This document shows, one piece after another, positions 12,741 through 23,096 of a DNA stretch of 64,000 bases. This DNA comes from Chara braunii. Taxonomy: Eukaryota; Streptophyta; Charophyceae; Charales; Characeae. Position 1 is the stretch's first letter; the number at the start of each line of letters is the position of its first letter. The translations under genes and the position numbers were made by a program. The notes beneath the pieces are model-generated. The model was given only the letters and a program-made list of their open reading frames with translations, did not search any database and had not been told where the DNA came from. The stretch lies in contig BFEA01000232.1 of assembly GCA_003427395.1 (NCBI GenBank), positions 1,799,942 through 1,863,941 of the forward strand. The letters run 5' to 3'.

Positions 12741-13464
12741 CATGGTTACCAGACCAAATATTCGGTGGCCCCCGGGCTGACCTCCGAACGATCGGGCGTT
12801 CGAGGTCTCCCACGAAAAATTAGTTCGGGATCTAAAAACAAAAATAATTTTTTTTTTGCATATCTTTTTTTAAGTTTCTTAGGATATGCGCTACACTCTC
12901 ATAATTTTTGAAGGCATTTTATTGAGCCAAAAAAAAAAAAGAATCATCACTGATAGCGGCGTTAAAATGTACTTGATTATTCAGTTTTTTTTTTCACCTT
13001 TTATTTTTTGTTGTAATTTTATTTTGATGATTCAAATATTTTATTATTTTTTGAAACTTTTTGCATAAGTTTTGTATTACGTAAATTACACATATATAAA
13101 GTCGCAGGGCATTTGGCTATGCCAGATTAAAAAAAAGAATCGCCAAAGATGTTTGTGTCAAAAAATGGCTTGCACACTTACTAATTATAATTTTTTAATT
13201 TTTTTTTTTTTTCTTCTTAGTATTTATTTTCTTCTTTTTAATTTTAATTTAAATTTGGTAAGGAATTTTGATGTAATGCTCTGGCAAATCTTGTTTACTT
13301 TATTTTTCTCCATAACATACAATTTTGACAAATGTTTTTAAGGTTTTTTTTTTTTTTTTTAAATCCGTGTTCATCCTGAATGGCAAAATGCATTCCCAAG
13401 GGGTGCTGTACGTTCGGGCGTATAGGTTCGGGCGTTCGGCTCATCCCCAACGCCGGCCACCCTT
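12741..13464 (+). mobile_element. hAT-like non-autonomous element, copy B
   Basis: Starts CATGGTTACCAGACC and ends GCCGGCCACCCTT. Colinear with the 27.7-kb copy: a left CG-rich end with 'cgttcgaggtc', an A/T-rich centre carrying a 'gcagggcatttggctatg' landmark, then 'ccaaggggtgctgtacgttc' and 'ggttcgggcgttcgg'. Flanking octamers are tatgtata and tatatata (7 of 8 match), but both flanks are TA microsatellite, so the duplication is not independent evidence. Small ORFs inside are not conserved in the other copies. Confidence 0.75.
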
Positions 13465-13600
13465 TATATATATATGTATTTTATATATATATACATATTA
13501 TATATATATTACATATATATATTACATATATATATATATTACGTATACATTATACATGCATATATCGTCACAAACAGAACTGTGTATACGTATATAATTA
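13465..13600. repeat. TA/TATG-rich tract
   Basis: Alternating TA with occasional CA/TG steps beside copy B, ending near 13560. The Tyr/Ile-rich ORFs across it are artefacts. Confidence 0.9.
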
Positions 13601-13859
13601 AGGGCATACAATTTCGATTTGACCATGAGGAAAAAATTATTCACTTTCTTACACAATATATATTCCAGCAAAGCTAGCTTTCGTTCAAGAAGAGGCAAAC
13701 GCCCGAACCCAAACACAAATGTATGGGGACCCCTCTCCATATATTAGGCCCCAAACCCGACTATTTTCTTTATTTTATTTTTGTTATTATTTTTTCGTTT
13801 TTGTCACTTTTGGTGGAGAGGGTGTTTTTGGCACTCAGTAATTTTTCTTAGAAAGAGAA

Positions 13860-14310
13860 AATTCAAGAAGGGAGGTAGGTTGCTTGCCGAACGATAGGAA
13901 ATCCTTCCCTCATCCACACGCGAGTGATTGTGCGTGTGTGTTTGTGTGGAGGGAGGAGGGGGGGGGGGCCTCCCTGCCTAATCAATCAATCAGTCAATGA
14001 AGATGAAAAAAAAAAAAAAAAACAGTGTGTTTGACGCGCAGGTGTTTGTGTGGGGATGAATGTGTTTGTGTGTAGGAGGGGTCACCCCCCCCCCCCAATT
14101 AATGAATCAATCAAGAAAAAAAAAAATTGCACGTTTGATGCGGAGGGGTGTATGTGTATATGGTTGTGAATGTGTGTTTGTATGCTTAATGGGGAGCGTG
14201 GCATTGTGACCCCTACCCGCCCAATTAATCAATTAATCAATCACTCAATCACTCAATCAATCGATCAATCAATCAGTCAATCAATCAGTCGATCAATCAA
14301 AAAAAAGAAA
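13860..14310. repeat. ~110-130-bp tandem repeat with (AATC)n arms
   Basis: Three to four degenerate units, each with a GT-rich start ('gtgtgtttgtgtgg'), a G or C run ('ggaggggggggggg', 'ccccccccccc'), then 'caattaatcaatcaatca' and an A run. The last unit runs into a long AATC/AGTC tract at 14224-14300. Confidence 0.75.
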
Positions 14311-14596
14311 AGGAACTAAATAGTAATTGATGAATTGATCGATTGAGGGGATGAGGCTCGCGTTGGGCGGGCAACCAGATCTCAAACAATCAATTAATTA
14401 GCCAATCAAAAGTATATATGAAAACGCTAAATAGCAGAGGAGTAAAATCGGGGAGGTTTTCCAAAAAAATTCAACCCTTGTATCTTTATCGAATTTTATC
14501 TTTGTTTTTAATAAGCAAATAGTGATGAAATTTTAGAGCCAGATGCACAATATAATAAGAAATCTGCAAAAAATAATTGAAAAAATATAAAATTGA

Positions 14597-14715
14597 CCCC
14601 GGAATGGGGTTTTTGAGGTCCCGAACCCGTAGGAACGAGGCCTGAATATGAGGTTAAACACCCGAATGTATATAGGTCAGTCCGGGACCTCTATTCGTAC
14701 GGGTTGATAACCCTG
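14597..14715 (-). mobile_element. End fragment of hAT-like element, copy D
   Basis: The right edge reads GGGTTGATAACCCTG, the inverse of the family end CAGGGTTA. Inward lie 'gggacctctattcgtacg', 'ggtcagtccg' and 'gaggtcccgaacccg', in the same order as the other copies read in reverse. I could not find the partner end within ~1 kb, so this is either truncated or highly diverged. Confidence 0.45.
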
Positions 14716-15403
14716 TATTCCAGGATATTTGAATTTGTTTACTTTTTTTTTTCTAAGCCACTTTTCCTCGTTGTTTTATGTCCGTGTTGCATGGGTAACC
14801 AGGATGATCATAATGGCCCGGTTGATAACTCAGATTGCGAAATAGTAAAAAAACTAAAAACAATTGGTAAAATATAAAAAACTATTAAAAAAACAGATTA
14901 TTTACAATATACAATGGAGCACAAAAATGCTTCCTTACGAGGAAGAAACACAAGAGAATAAACATAAAACGCTATTTTAAAAATATACAACATATTTTTC
15001 TCCCCCCTGATTTTTGTCTACTCTATTTAGGGTGGAACTTCTCAGACGCCCATAAAACGTATGTTTTTCTAACTTTTTTTACATATTATATATATATATA
15101 TATATATAGTGGGAATTAGTTAAAACCCTAAGACGTGACAATTTTTTTTTTACTATTTTGTTAAAAAAATTTCCATGCCCAATAAGATAGGAGGTATGCT
15201 TAGTGGGCTGAAGGTGGGGTCATGTGGTTAGCCCCTTGAGCATGATCGGAGTGCAGCTGATCGAAACGAGTCGGAGAATGTGCGAGAGAGTTGAGATGAG
15301 TATGCGCGGATATGTATGTAAGAGTTTTCGAAGGGTGTACGAAATGAAGTTGGCCACTGTTTCCACTATTCTGTCTACAAATATTGTACAGTTGGTTTGA
15401 AAA
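14716..15403. other. A/T-rich spacer, no gene
   Basis: Holds poly-A/poly-T runs and a (TA) tract at about 15087-15108. No coding or structured RNA was seen. Confidence 0.6.
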
Positions 15404-15850
15404 TCGGAGAGAAGGTTAACAAAAACCGTATTTTCATCATAACTTCATGACACTCTTCACCACTTCGGGGTGCAGTCTGCCTAAATAGGTGGTTTTCAGG
15501 GTCTTCGACGCTTTCACCACTTCAGGACCATTCAGGTCTGAAAATCCTGAATGGTCCTAAAGTGGTGAAAGCTCCGAAGACCCTGAAAACCACCTGTTTA
15601 GGCAGGCTGCATCCTCAAGTGGTGAAGGGTGGTTTTCATGGTCTTCGGACCTTTCACCACTTCAGGACCATTCAGGATTTTCAGTCTGCCCAAAACTCTT
15701 TCACCATTTCAGGATGCAGCCTGCCTAAACAGGTGGTTTTCAGGGTCTTCGGACCTTTCACCGCTTTAGAACCATTCAGGATTTTCAGACTGCCCAAAAC
15801 TCTCACTTCAGAATTTTCATTCCTGAATTTTCAGCTACCCGATAACCACT
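15404..15850. repeat. Repeat copy 2 with an ~86-bp-arm hairpin
   Basis: Same family as 10350-10700. Here two units face each other. The left arm 15451-15536 ('cactcttcaccacttcgggg' at its start) and the right arm 15546-15632 (ending 'aagtggtgaagggt') are near-complementary, with only 9 bases between them. The strong hairpin and the direct copies on its right (15630-15800) suggest head-to-head duplication. The plus-strand ORF 15562-15855 is the translated repeat. Confidence 0.85.
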
Positions 15851-16500
15851 TGTGAAAAATCCTAAACACAAAATAAATGAAAGAAATGAATATTCATGCG
15901 ACCTTATTATATTCTGATATAATCCCTCATCTTTTTTAAATCTTCTTTTTTCTTTTTCCCACTACTCTCTCATATACCTCACTCTTCACTCATCTCTTGC
16001 CATCTTTTTCTCTTTCTTTCTACACACTCACCCTCTTGTACTAATATCCTATGCTTCTCTCCAGCTTTTCCATCCTTTTCTCTCCCATTCTCCCATCCAC
16101 CTTTCCTTTTATCTTCCTCTAACTAAAACATCATCATTCCTTCTGACTACCACCTTAATTTTTTTCTATTCTCATCTTTCTCTTTTTTCTTATCACTTTT
16201 GTATCCCTCCCTCCACCAACCTCAAATTTCTATTTTTCTCTTATTTTGTATTCCTCTTTGATTTATTTTATTTATTTATTCTGAAAATCTGAATTTCTCT
16301 TCGGCAACCTCAAATTTTATTTAGGACTTAGGCATTTTGTTGTCGGTGCATATTTTGACGCCTTGGACTTAACAAAGTGTTGCCGAAATTCTCTCGTTTG
16401 CCTTAGTTTATTCTTCTAACACATTTTGAGTCCTTGGGGGTAATAAAGTTATGACAAAATTTTTTGTTTTTACCGAACCATTTTCTTACTTGGCATACTT
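15851..16500. other. Pyrimidine-rich strand, no gene
   Basis: From about 15920 to 16270 the plus strand is almost only T and C ('cttcttttttctttttccc' type). No ORF of note. Confidence 0.7.
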
Positions 16501-16554
16501 CGCCATCATGGGGGTAGTGAAATGTTGCTGAAATTTAAAAAAAAAAAAAAAATT

Positions 16555-16765
16555 AGTTTTCTCCCATGGAGCACACTGAACGTGTTCGGAGCTTTCTCGA
16601 ACGTCTGAATACATTCGAGTGTTCGTCGAACACCTTCCAAACGTGTTTGGTCGAACATATTTTTTTTAATTATTAATATATATATATATATATATGTATT
16701 GCACGCTATTCGTGTTTGCTGCCGAACGCGAACACGTGCGCCCGAACGTGTTCGCGCAGGCACGA
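16555..16765. repeat. 'GTTCG' element family 2, left-end copy
   Basis: 'gaacgtgttcggagctttct' at about 16581, then clustered gaacg/cgttc words and a (TA) tract at 16677-16695, followed by 'cgcgaacacgtgcgcccgaa' and 'cgtgttcgcg'. It matches 11278-11375 in order. Confidence 0.5.
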
Positions 16766-16766
16766 A

Positions 16767-16768
<2 letters not shown>

Positions 16769-16798
<30 letters not shown>
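16769..16798. repeat. 30-base poly-T run
   Basis: An uninterrupted run of thymines directly after the CG-rich family 2 copy. It could be a reverse-oriented poly-A tail of a retroposed sequence or just a homopolymer; nothing upstream on the minus strand identifies a source. Confidence 0.85.
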
Positions 16799-16800
<2 letters not shown>

Positions 16801-16829
16801 GGGTCGGGGGGCATAGGCCTGTGTCCCTG

Positions 16830-17460
16830 AAGCCCCCTTGCTGCTCTAAGAGTCGTGTGTATGTGTGTACGTGTGCTTGTGTCTGTGTATCAGAGTGTGT
16901 GTGATATGTATGTATATGTGTGTATGTGTATATTGGGGTTCAACCTCCTGATAAGTTGGTGAAAGTCTGGCACAGTCATACTTTTTTTAGTGTATAGTGA
17001 ATATGATAACATGCACACACACACACACACACACAAACAAAATCTAAAACACACACACACACGGGGCACACACGCACGTACACACATACACACAGACACA
17101 CTGACACACTTACACACTAGCACACAGACACACAGTCATGCACAATCATGCACAGGCATGCACAGTCATGACGAAACAGCCTGGCACAGTAATGCATAAT
17201 CATGCTTTTTTTAGTGTGTAGCGAATATGACAACATGCACACACACACACACACGTTGGCACACATAGAGACACACAGACACACACATACCCACATACAC
17301 AGACAGACACACATACACACATACACACATACCCACATACACAGACAGACACACACACAGACACATAGACACACACACACACACATACACACACACACAA
17401 ACACATACACACAGACATGCATACACACACACACACACACACACGCACACACACACACCG
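16830..17460. repeat. CA/GT microsatellite with an embedded duplication
   Basis: GT-rich on the plus strand to 16930, then CA-rich. A ~75-bp block ('ctggcacagtcatac', 'ttttttagtgtatagtgaat', 'atgataacatgcacac') at 16966-17016 is repeated near 17181-17240, each copy leading into a CA tract. Cys/Val and His/Thr-rich ORFs over it are artefacts. Confidence 0.9.
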
Positions 17461-17532
17461 GTGCTCCCCAGGCCCCTCCAAAGCCCTGCCGGCGACCGGG
17501 ACCGGCCTGGGCGAACCCCGATCGCGGGCCTT

Positions 17533-17580
17533 GAAAACACGTTCTCGGGAACGTGTTTTCGACCCGTTCGCGGGAACGGG
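17533..17580. other. Two adjacent perfect hairpins with tetraloops
   Basis: GAAAACACGTTC / GAACGTGTTTTC (17533-17560) pairs over 12 bp around loop TCGG. Two bases later CCCGTTC / GAACGGG (17563-17580) pairs over 7 bp around loop GCGG. They lie in a CG-rich island at 17460-17640 that breaks the surrounding CA and TA repeats and shares gaacg/cgttc words with the 'GTTCG' elements. Confidence 0.85.
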
Positions 17581-17726
17581 AGAACGCGTTCGCCCAAACG
17601 AAAAGGGCCGCTAACACGTTCGTCGTGCTACGCTTATATATATACGACGAAACAGTTTGTCACAGCCCCTCGTTTGTTGTCCTCTTCGCCCTCTCTGCCT
17701 ACGGTTTACCGGGCAGTTCTATTTGA

Positions 17727-17727
<1 letters not shown>

Positions 17728-17764
<37 letters not shown>

Positions 17765-17788
17765 TATATATATATATATATATATATT
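17728..17788. repeat. (TA)n tract
   Basis: Alternating TA with one CG step near 17763. Non-coding. Confidence 0.95.
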
Positions 17789-18001
17789 AACTCGAGTTTC
17801 ACAAAGACTTTGAACTTGCCTCTCGGACAAAAGTTGTTGGTTTTTTCAAATTTTTATGATTTTTTATCCTGTGTTGAACCACGTACTCTTACGACCTGAA
17901 AAACGACCATACACGTACCTTTTTTTCTTTTTTTTTTTTACATATATGTGCATGGTGTGCATTGACCATCGTTCCTGTTTAGTTGTGCACACATAAACGA
18001 T

Positions 18002-18391
18002 ATGTCTACTCTCTCTCTCTCTCTCTCTCTCTCCTCCGACAATGGCGACAACGACGATGTGATGGCGTGGGAGCAGCAAGCGGGCGATGACGTTCGTGAT
18101 GGCTTCGGCAATGCTGGAGATATCAACGATGGGAACTTGCTCATCGATGGACACGATGGCGATGATGGCAATGATGGCGACAATGGCAACGATGGTGACT
18201 GTGGGGTTGACGACCATGAAGGCGAGGACTCCAGTGGCAAGATGAGGCGGGGCGATGGTGGAGTTGGGATGGGTAGGAAACCGGGGCCCGTTCGAAATGG
18301 AGCAAGTGCTGATTACCTACCCCCCCCCCTTGCCTCAATAGCCCGTTGCCCCGACCCTCTCTGTACCCGATACCTGATCCAAAATGGCTAA
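18002..18391 (+). other. Open frame in (CT)n and GATGGC repeats; doubtful gene
   Basis: A 129-codon frame starts beside a (CT)n tract (18008-18034) and then runs through GATGGCGACAA-type units that give Asp/Gly/Asn-rich protein, ending in a short non-repetitive tail with LPPPLAS. It has no domain. The reverse strand is equally open. I read it as a repeat-driven frame; it could be an exon, but nothing shows that. Confidence 0.25.
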
Positions 18392-18419
18392 AACGAGTCA
18401 TGTACGCAGACCTGTTTTT

Positions 18420-18612
18420 CAAATATGTACGGACGTGTAAGCACGTTGTACTCATGTACGTACGCTCATCGACGTAAGTACGCCAACCCCTCGTACAGGT
18501 ACGTTGTGCAACACAATTTTTTTCTTTTTTTAAATATATTTTTATGTTCGCGTTCGAAGGGTTTTGGCGCTCGATCGCATTTGGGGCGAGTGTTCGGGTT
18601 CGGTCACCAAAC
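18420..18612. repeat. 'GTTCG' element family 2, right-end copy
   Basis: 'atatttttatgttcgcgttc' at about 18535, then 'ttttggcgctcgatcgc' and 'tgttcgggttcggtcacc', in the same order as 11535-11620 and 12258-12340. Just upstream, 18420-18510 is rich in GTACG words. Confidence 0.5.
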
Positions 18613-19099
18613 GTGTATACTATGCTACACATGTTTTCTTTGTATCTTTCTCCACCTACTTATTTATTTATTTATTGTTTTGAAAATTTTGATTTGTGGA
18701 ATTTTGAAAGTTGGTCTATATTTTTGGTCTTTTATTTTCCCTTGGCACATCTTGACCCCATGAGACGTGAGCAAATGCTGCCGAAAATTCAAAAAAAATA
18801 ATATTCCTTCTATCTTAACCCCTTGCTTATTTTTTTATTTCTTGTTTTATTAATTTATTTATTTTATTTTTTCTCAAAAATTTACCATTTATTCATTTTT
18901 CTTCCCCCCTTCCCTCTATGATTGTTATTTTTGTTTCCTGATTAGATTGTGGCTAACCCTCTGTAACCTCCCCCTATTCTAATTAGGGTTTCTCTTATTG
19001 TTAAGGGTTTTCCTACAGCAATCCTTTTAGGACACCTCCCTCCCGACATCCTGGAACCAAACGGGTCCTTCACCCTCGAACGGTTACCCGCGCGCCTCT
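18613..19099. other. A/T-rich spacer before the gypsy element
   Basis: Low-complexity T/A sequence with no ORF of note. It should contain the 5' LTR of the element downstream, but I could not find a matching long terminal repeat in 26.0-26.9 kb by eye. Confidence 0.4.
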
Positions 19100-19199
19100 C
19101 CTTCGTCACCCGCTATTTTACGAGGGAACATACGTACGACTACCAACTCGATTCCCCCCACAACCTCGATCTTATTGGAGGGTTCCCTTCGTCATATAT

Positions 19200-20085
19200 T
19201 AGCTGACCTTCCTCTCAGAGGAGATCGCAGTGGTGGCGGTCACTTCTCAGGTGACAATACACCTGACGGTCCTGGGTCAAACCTTTGTGGAGCCTATGGA
19301 TCTTCAAGTTGTTTTCGTATCCCTCCTTGCACCTCTGCAAGCGCAACTCAATGCGCTTGCCCTTGACAACAACGGCCTCAAGGCCTCTCCCCATCACTCC
19401 CCCCACTGCTCTCGCACTCTTTCTCCTACCACCTCACGGTCCGGTTCTCTTCGACTTCAAACGTGAAGATGTGACGGTTTCTCCTCCCTTGCTGCCCGAC
19501 CCGAGCAGTTCGCATCCGCGGTGGTCGGTGATGTTGCCTCTCAGACCGACCCATCTATCACAACACTTCCATCAGCCTCAAGTACCTCTCCCGCTTCTAT
19601 CGTTGCCGCAGGTACTGCGGTTCAGATATCACCATCTGGTCCGACAATTTCATATTCCACTCATGGTCTTGGTACCCAACTTCCCACACTCGTTCCGACA
19701 TGACGGCTATAATATCTACCTCCCTCTTCCCCTTCCACCAGTCCCATCTCAGGGCACCCCTCAGTTCGACATTTCTTCTCCTGCTCGGTTACCCTCTTCG
19801 ACTCCTCCTACGACCTTTCGCATGCAGCGAGTGGTTCACATATAGATCACTATTGCACAGGCGCAAACAGAGATCCTTGCTCTGAGGCAGCCTCACCACT
19901 CACATGCTGCTCACCCTTCTTCCTCTTCTACGGCTCCTTCTACCCCTATCATGCGGGCTCGTTTCCCTCCACCTGCTCCCCCTCCTCTCCTTTCCTACCA
20001 CGCCACTTTATTATAGCTACCCGCGATAGTTGCCTCCATAGCTGCTGGTCCCTCCACTAGCGTCCACCACGATTTGTCGAGCCCC
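19200..20085 (+). pseudogene. gag N-terminal region (pseudogene)
   Basis: Several overlapping plus-strand frames (19230-19466, 19521-19703, 19285-19845) look like one coding region interrupted by frame changes. A first part carries FVEPMDLQVVFVSLLAPLQ, then come Ser/Thr/Pro-rich stretches with ASQTDPSITTLPSASS, and a later stretch reads QAQTEILALRQP. A proline- and serine-rich leader ahead of the gag body is common in plant gypsy elements. There is no specific domain, so the assignment rests on position and strand. Confidence 0.4.
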
Positions 20086-20089
20086 GGCG

Positions 20090-20868
20090 GGAGTCTGGGG
20101 GTCCGGTGCTGGGCACCTCGAACCCCGATTCCGGGGGCCCGAAATTGTTTTTAGAAAGAACTTCAACAAAAAAATTCAAAATATCAAGGGGTGCACAGTG
20201 AGAGTCTGCCCCCCCTCGCCAAAAATAAAAACAAACAATTTTTTAGTCCTCCTCGGACCCTCCCCCCCGGGCCACACCCACCGTTGGTGAGGGGCCGAAG
20301 ATGGCTGGGGGCGGGGATGGCCGAGGGCGGGGATGCAGGGGTGCGGGNNNNNNNNNNNNNNNNNNNNNNNNNNNNNNNNNNNNNNNNNNNNNNNNNNNNN
20401 NNNNNNNNNNNNNNNNNNNNNNNNNNNNNNNNNNNNNNNNNNNNNNNNNNNNNNNNNNNNNNNNNNNNNNNNNNNNNNNNNNNNNNNNNNNNNNNNNNNN
20501 NNNNNNNNNNNNNNNNNNNNNNNNNNNNNNNNNNNNNNNNNNNNNNNNNNNNNNNNNNNNNNNNNNNNNNNNNNNNNNNNNNNNNNNNNNNNNNNNNNNN
20601 NNNNNNNNNNNNNNNNNNNNNNNNNNNNNNNNNNNNNNNNNNNNNNNNNNNNNNNNNNNNNNNNNNNNNNNNNNNNNNNNNNNNNNNNNNNNNNNNNNNN
20701 NNNNNNNNNNNNNNNNNNNNNNNNNNNNNNNNNNNNNNNNNNNNNNNNNGGGGGTGGGGCAAGGGTGGGGGTGATTTGGAGGGGTCGGGGGTTGAGTATC
20801 CCTGGGCCTGGAGTCCGTGGATCAAACCCCAACGTCAGCTCAAGCCCCGGGGATCCACAGGTGATAAC
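20090..20868. other. GC-rich insertion interrupting gag
   Basis: The gag reading frame breaks at about 20090 after a DLSSPGG-like stretch and resumes after about 20865 (a PTFTPTQAPTFVAKVQAPQP-like stretch begins near 20893). The intervening DNA is GC-rich at both ends ('gtctgggggtccggtgctgg', 'gggtggggcaagggtggggg') and contains the gap. An 'agccccgg' octamer sits at both junctions (about 20083 and 20852), which could be an 8-bp target duplication. The family is unknown. Confidence 0.4.
20348..20749. other. Assembly gap (402 N)
   Basis: Unknown bases. The sequence on both sides is very G-rich on the plus strand, which probably caused the gap. ORFs reported across it have no meaning. Confidence 0.99.
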
Positions 20869-20892
20869 ACTACCGTCCACTGCCTGCCCCCA

Positions 20893-21473
20893 CTTTTACC
20901 CCCACACAGGCCCCGACTTTTGTCGCCAAAGTGCAAGCGCCTCAGCCTCTCTCCCCTGACCATCAACACAGCGGACCCCCCCTGGTGCGTATCTTGGATG
21001 TACCCGAGTATGATGGCACATTCCGCATTTCACAGTGATTGCATATGTCTACTCGAACATTGACACTGACGAATACTCGTCAGGACCAGTGGTGCGATGT
21101 GCTTGCTAGCAAATTGCTGGGCAGCCTTCCACGGAGTGGGAGACCTATTATACCCATCTTCTCCACACGGGTGAGGTCCTCACCTTCGCGGATTTTGCAG
21201 CCTTCCTTCGAGGGTCACTTTGGAGCTTGGCATGATGTGACCAAGGCCCTAGACCACGTCACCCATAGCAGCTGGTCCGGGTTCTCCACAGCAAGGGACT
21301 TAGAACGTCACATCTGGGTGTTTCAGGACACCCGTTTTGCATGTGATGATGGGTCCCTCCCAGAGGTCACCCTCATCAACGACTTCTTAGACAGCCTTTT
21401 GCTTGCCTGCCTCCTAGAGCTATATACACGGTCATTTTCGTCTGCAGAGCAGGCTTATGAGGATGTTCGGTAG
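20893..21473 (+). pseudogene. Gypsy gag body (pseudogene)
   Basis: After the insertion the coding frame resumes with VRILDVPEYDGTFRIS, meets one stop at about 21030, and continues from 21039 for 144 residues. Gag features visible are WCDVLASKLLGSLPRSG, an aromatic-rich middle (FEGHFGAWHDVTKAL), and a C-terminal LLELYTRSFSSAEQAYEDV segment, which resembles the retrotransposon gag fold that precedes the zinc knuckle. The structural protein would form the particle that packages element RNA. Reading is broken, so no product is expected. Confidence 0.6.
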
Positions 21474-21689
21474 TATCAAAAGATGTGGGTTTGTTTTCCT
21501 GCCTCCTCGTCCTTTTCACAGCCCCCTGCCCTTCCCTTTTCATAGCCCTCTGCCCCCAACAAGTCTCGCGACACCACTCAACAGCTCTCCTCCTTCCCTG
21601 GTCATTTTCGTTCCCCACCTCAGCCCGGGGCTCCATTTTCTCAGAGCTACAATGCACTCGGGATTATTGGCGATGACCACAATGTAAAG

Positions 21690-22013
21690 GTGGACCTTAC
21701 CCTTGGAGCTTCCGCGATGGACCTCGAGGTCATAGACGACATCCGGTTCCTTTTGGATGATGAGGTGATTGGTCCTGGTGATCGTCAACGGATCGCCATG
21801 TCTACACAGCCCGGTGCGTGCACGTTCGCCATTCCACAGGTGGACCTTCGGCAGGGTTTTACTCCTCCTTGCAGAGCTTTATCCCCGGAGGAGCGTGTCA
21901 TCATTGAGGCTCGTCATGGTTGCATCCATTGTCGTAGGGACGGACACACCTCTTCGCGGTGTTCGTACCACGCCGCCCTCAATCAGTATTATGCTTATAT
22001 TTCTCGTCGGTGA
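21690..22013 (+). pseudogene. Gag nucleocapsid zinc knuckle region
   Basis: A 107-residue frame ends with CIHCRRDGHTSSRC, a perfect CX2CX4HX4C knuckle as used by retroelement nucleocapsids to bind RNA, at about 21928-21969. Upstream is an acidic segment (DLEVIDDIRFLLDDEVIGPG). It is in a different frame from the gag body, consistent with frame decay between 21.47 and 21.69 kb. Confidence 0.75.
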
Positions 22014-22479
22014 TGATCTCAGTCGACACCATCCACATAGCCACGGTGCATCGTACCTTTGAGGCCTCATCCGTAGCTGGTTTCCTGACCACCAAGTCGT
22101 GAGCACGGTTCGCCCCGTTGGCTACCACATCAGAGGTTTCTCATGCCATTACAAACGTGGTTCCCTTTGTCTCGCCGTTTGTCGAGGTACCATTTGCTTC
22201 CCAACAGACCACTTTCTCTAGTCCTTCTCGTCCAAGACCTTCAACGCATCTCGCCCTTCGCACGACTCGTTGTAGTGATCAACTCGCGACTCGAGACAAT
22301 GTTTTATCATCCTTTTTTTATCTAAGAATTCTCCAGGCTTGTCAGGAGCGACTTAGCAGACACATACATGTCTTGTGTCATCTCCTTTCTCTGCTCTCCA
22401 ACCCTGATCGCACCTCCTTATCATTCCTATCCCCCTTGGAACATCTATAAGGGTGCATCGCGCCATATGAAATTTCGGC

Positions 22480-22746
22480 TTGCAGAACGATTTTATTTAC
22501 CCTGACGTGGTTAAGGAAGCTCGTCTTGCTACCAGAGGGTCTCGCTCTCTTACCTCCGTTACCCTTGAAGATAATAGGACGCAGCGCTTCTTCGATCAGA
22601 TGGTCCTCGACCTGCACTTTTCCCTTGCCTTCCTGTTGTCGGATAGTAACCTTTGGACCCGCCGCTTTCGTCCCTCCACAAACTTCGATGTGTTGGAGAC
22701 TGGGTACATTTATCCTTGGCACTCCATGGTCCCACTAGTTATGTGA
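22480..22746 (+). pseudogene. Likely aspartic protease / pre-RT region
   Basis: An 88-residue frame in the place where gypsy elements carry protease and the linker to RT. The stretch ending NFDVLETGYIYPWHS resembles the FDVILG..WL..H segment found downstream of the protease active site. The catalytic D-T/S-G triplet itself was not found; it should lie around 22.1-22.4 kb, where frames are broken. Confidence 0.4.
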
Positions 22747-23096
22747 GACAGAGGCCGAATAGGCGACCAGAACACTTGTTCTCAAAATGAAGTGTGGTCA
22801 GACCCATCGTGTCTCTTTCCTCGGTACCACGAGTTATACTCCCCCTCACTTACCTCCCAGAACCCCGCCCTTTCGGGTCTCACTATAACATTACCTTCAC
22901 TTCTCACCGTCAGTTCGCTCACTTCACGCATTAGGTTGACGTCACCCTCTACTTGGTGAACATCATGGATATCCTTTGCTGCGATCCCCTCTGCTCAAAT
23001 TTTGAGCTCATACCCTTGGAGCTAGATCCCCCAAACCCTTGCTCTATCTTTGCGACTCCCTTCTGTACATCCATCCCTCTGCCTTAGGATACCCAA

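Noticed and set aside
16890-17617. Cys/Val-rich and His/Thr-rich ORFs of up to 166 codons
   Set aside because: Translations of CA/GT microsatellites.
20176-21063. ORFs of 157-290 codons across 20348-20749
   Set aside because: Most of their length is unknown bases of the assembly gap.
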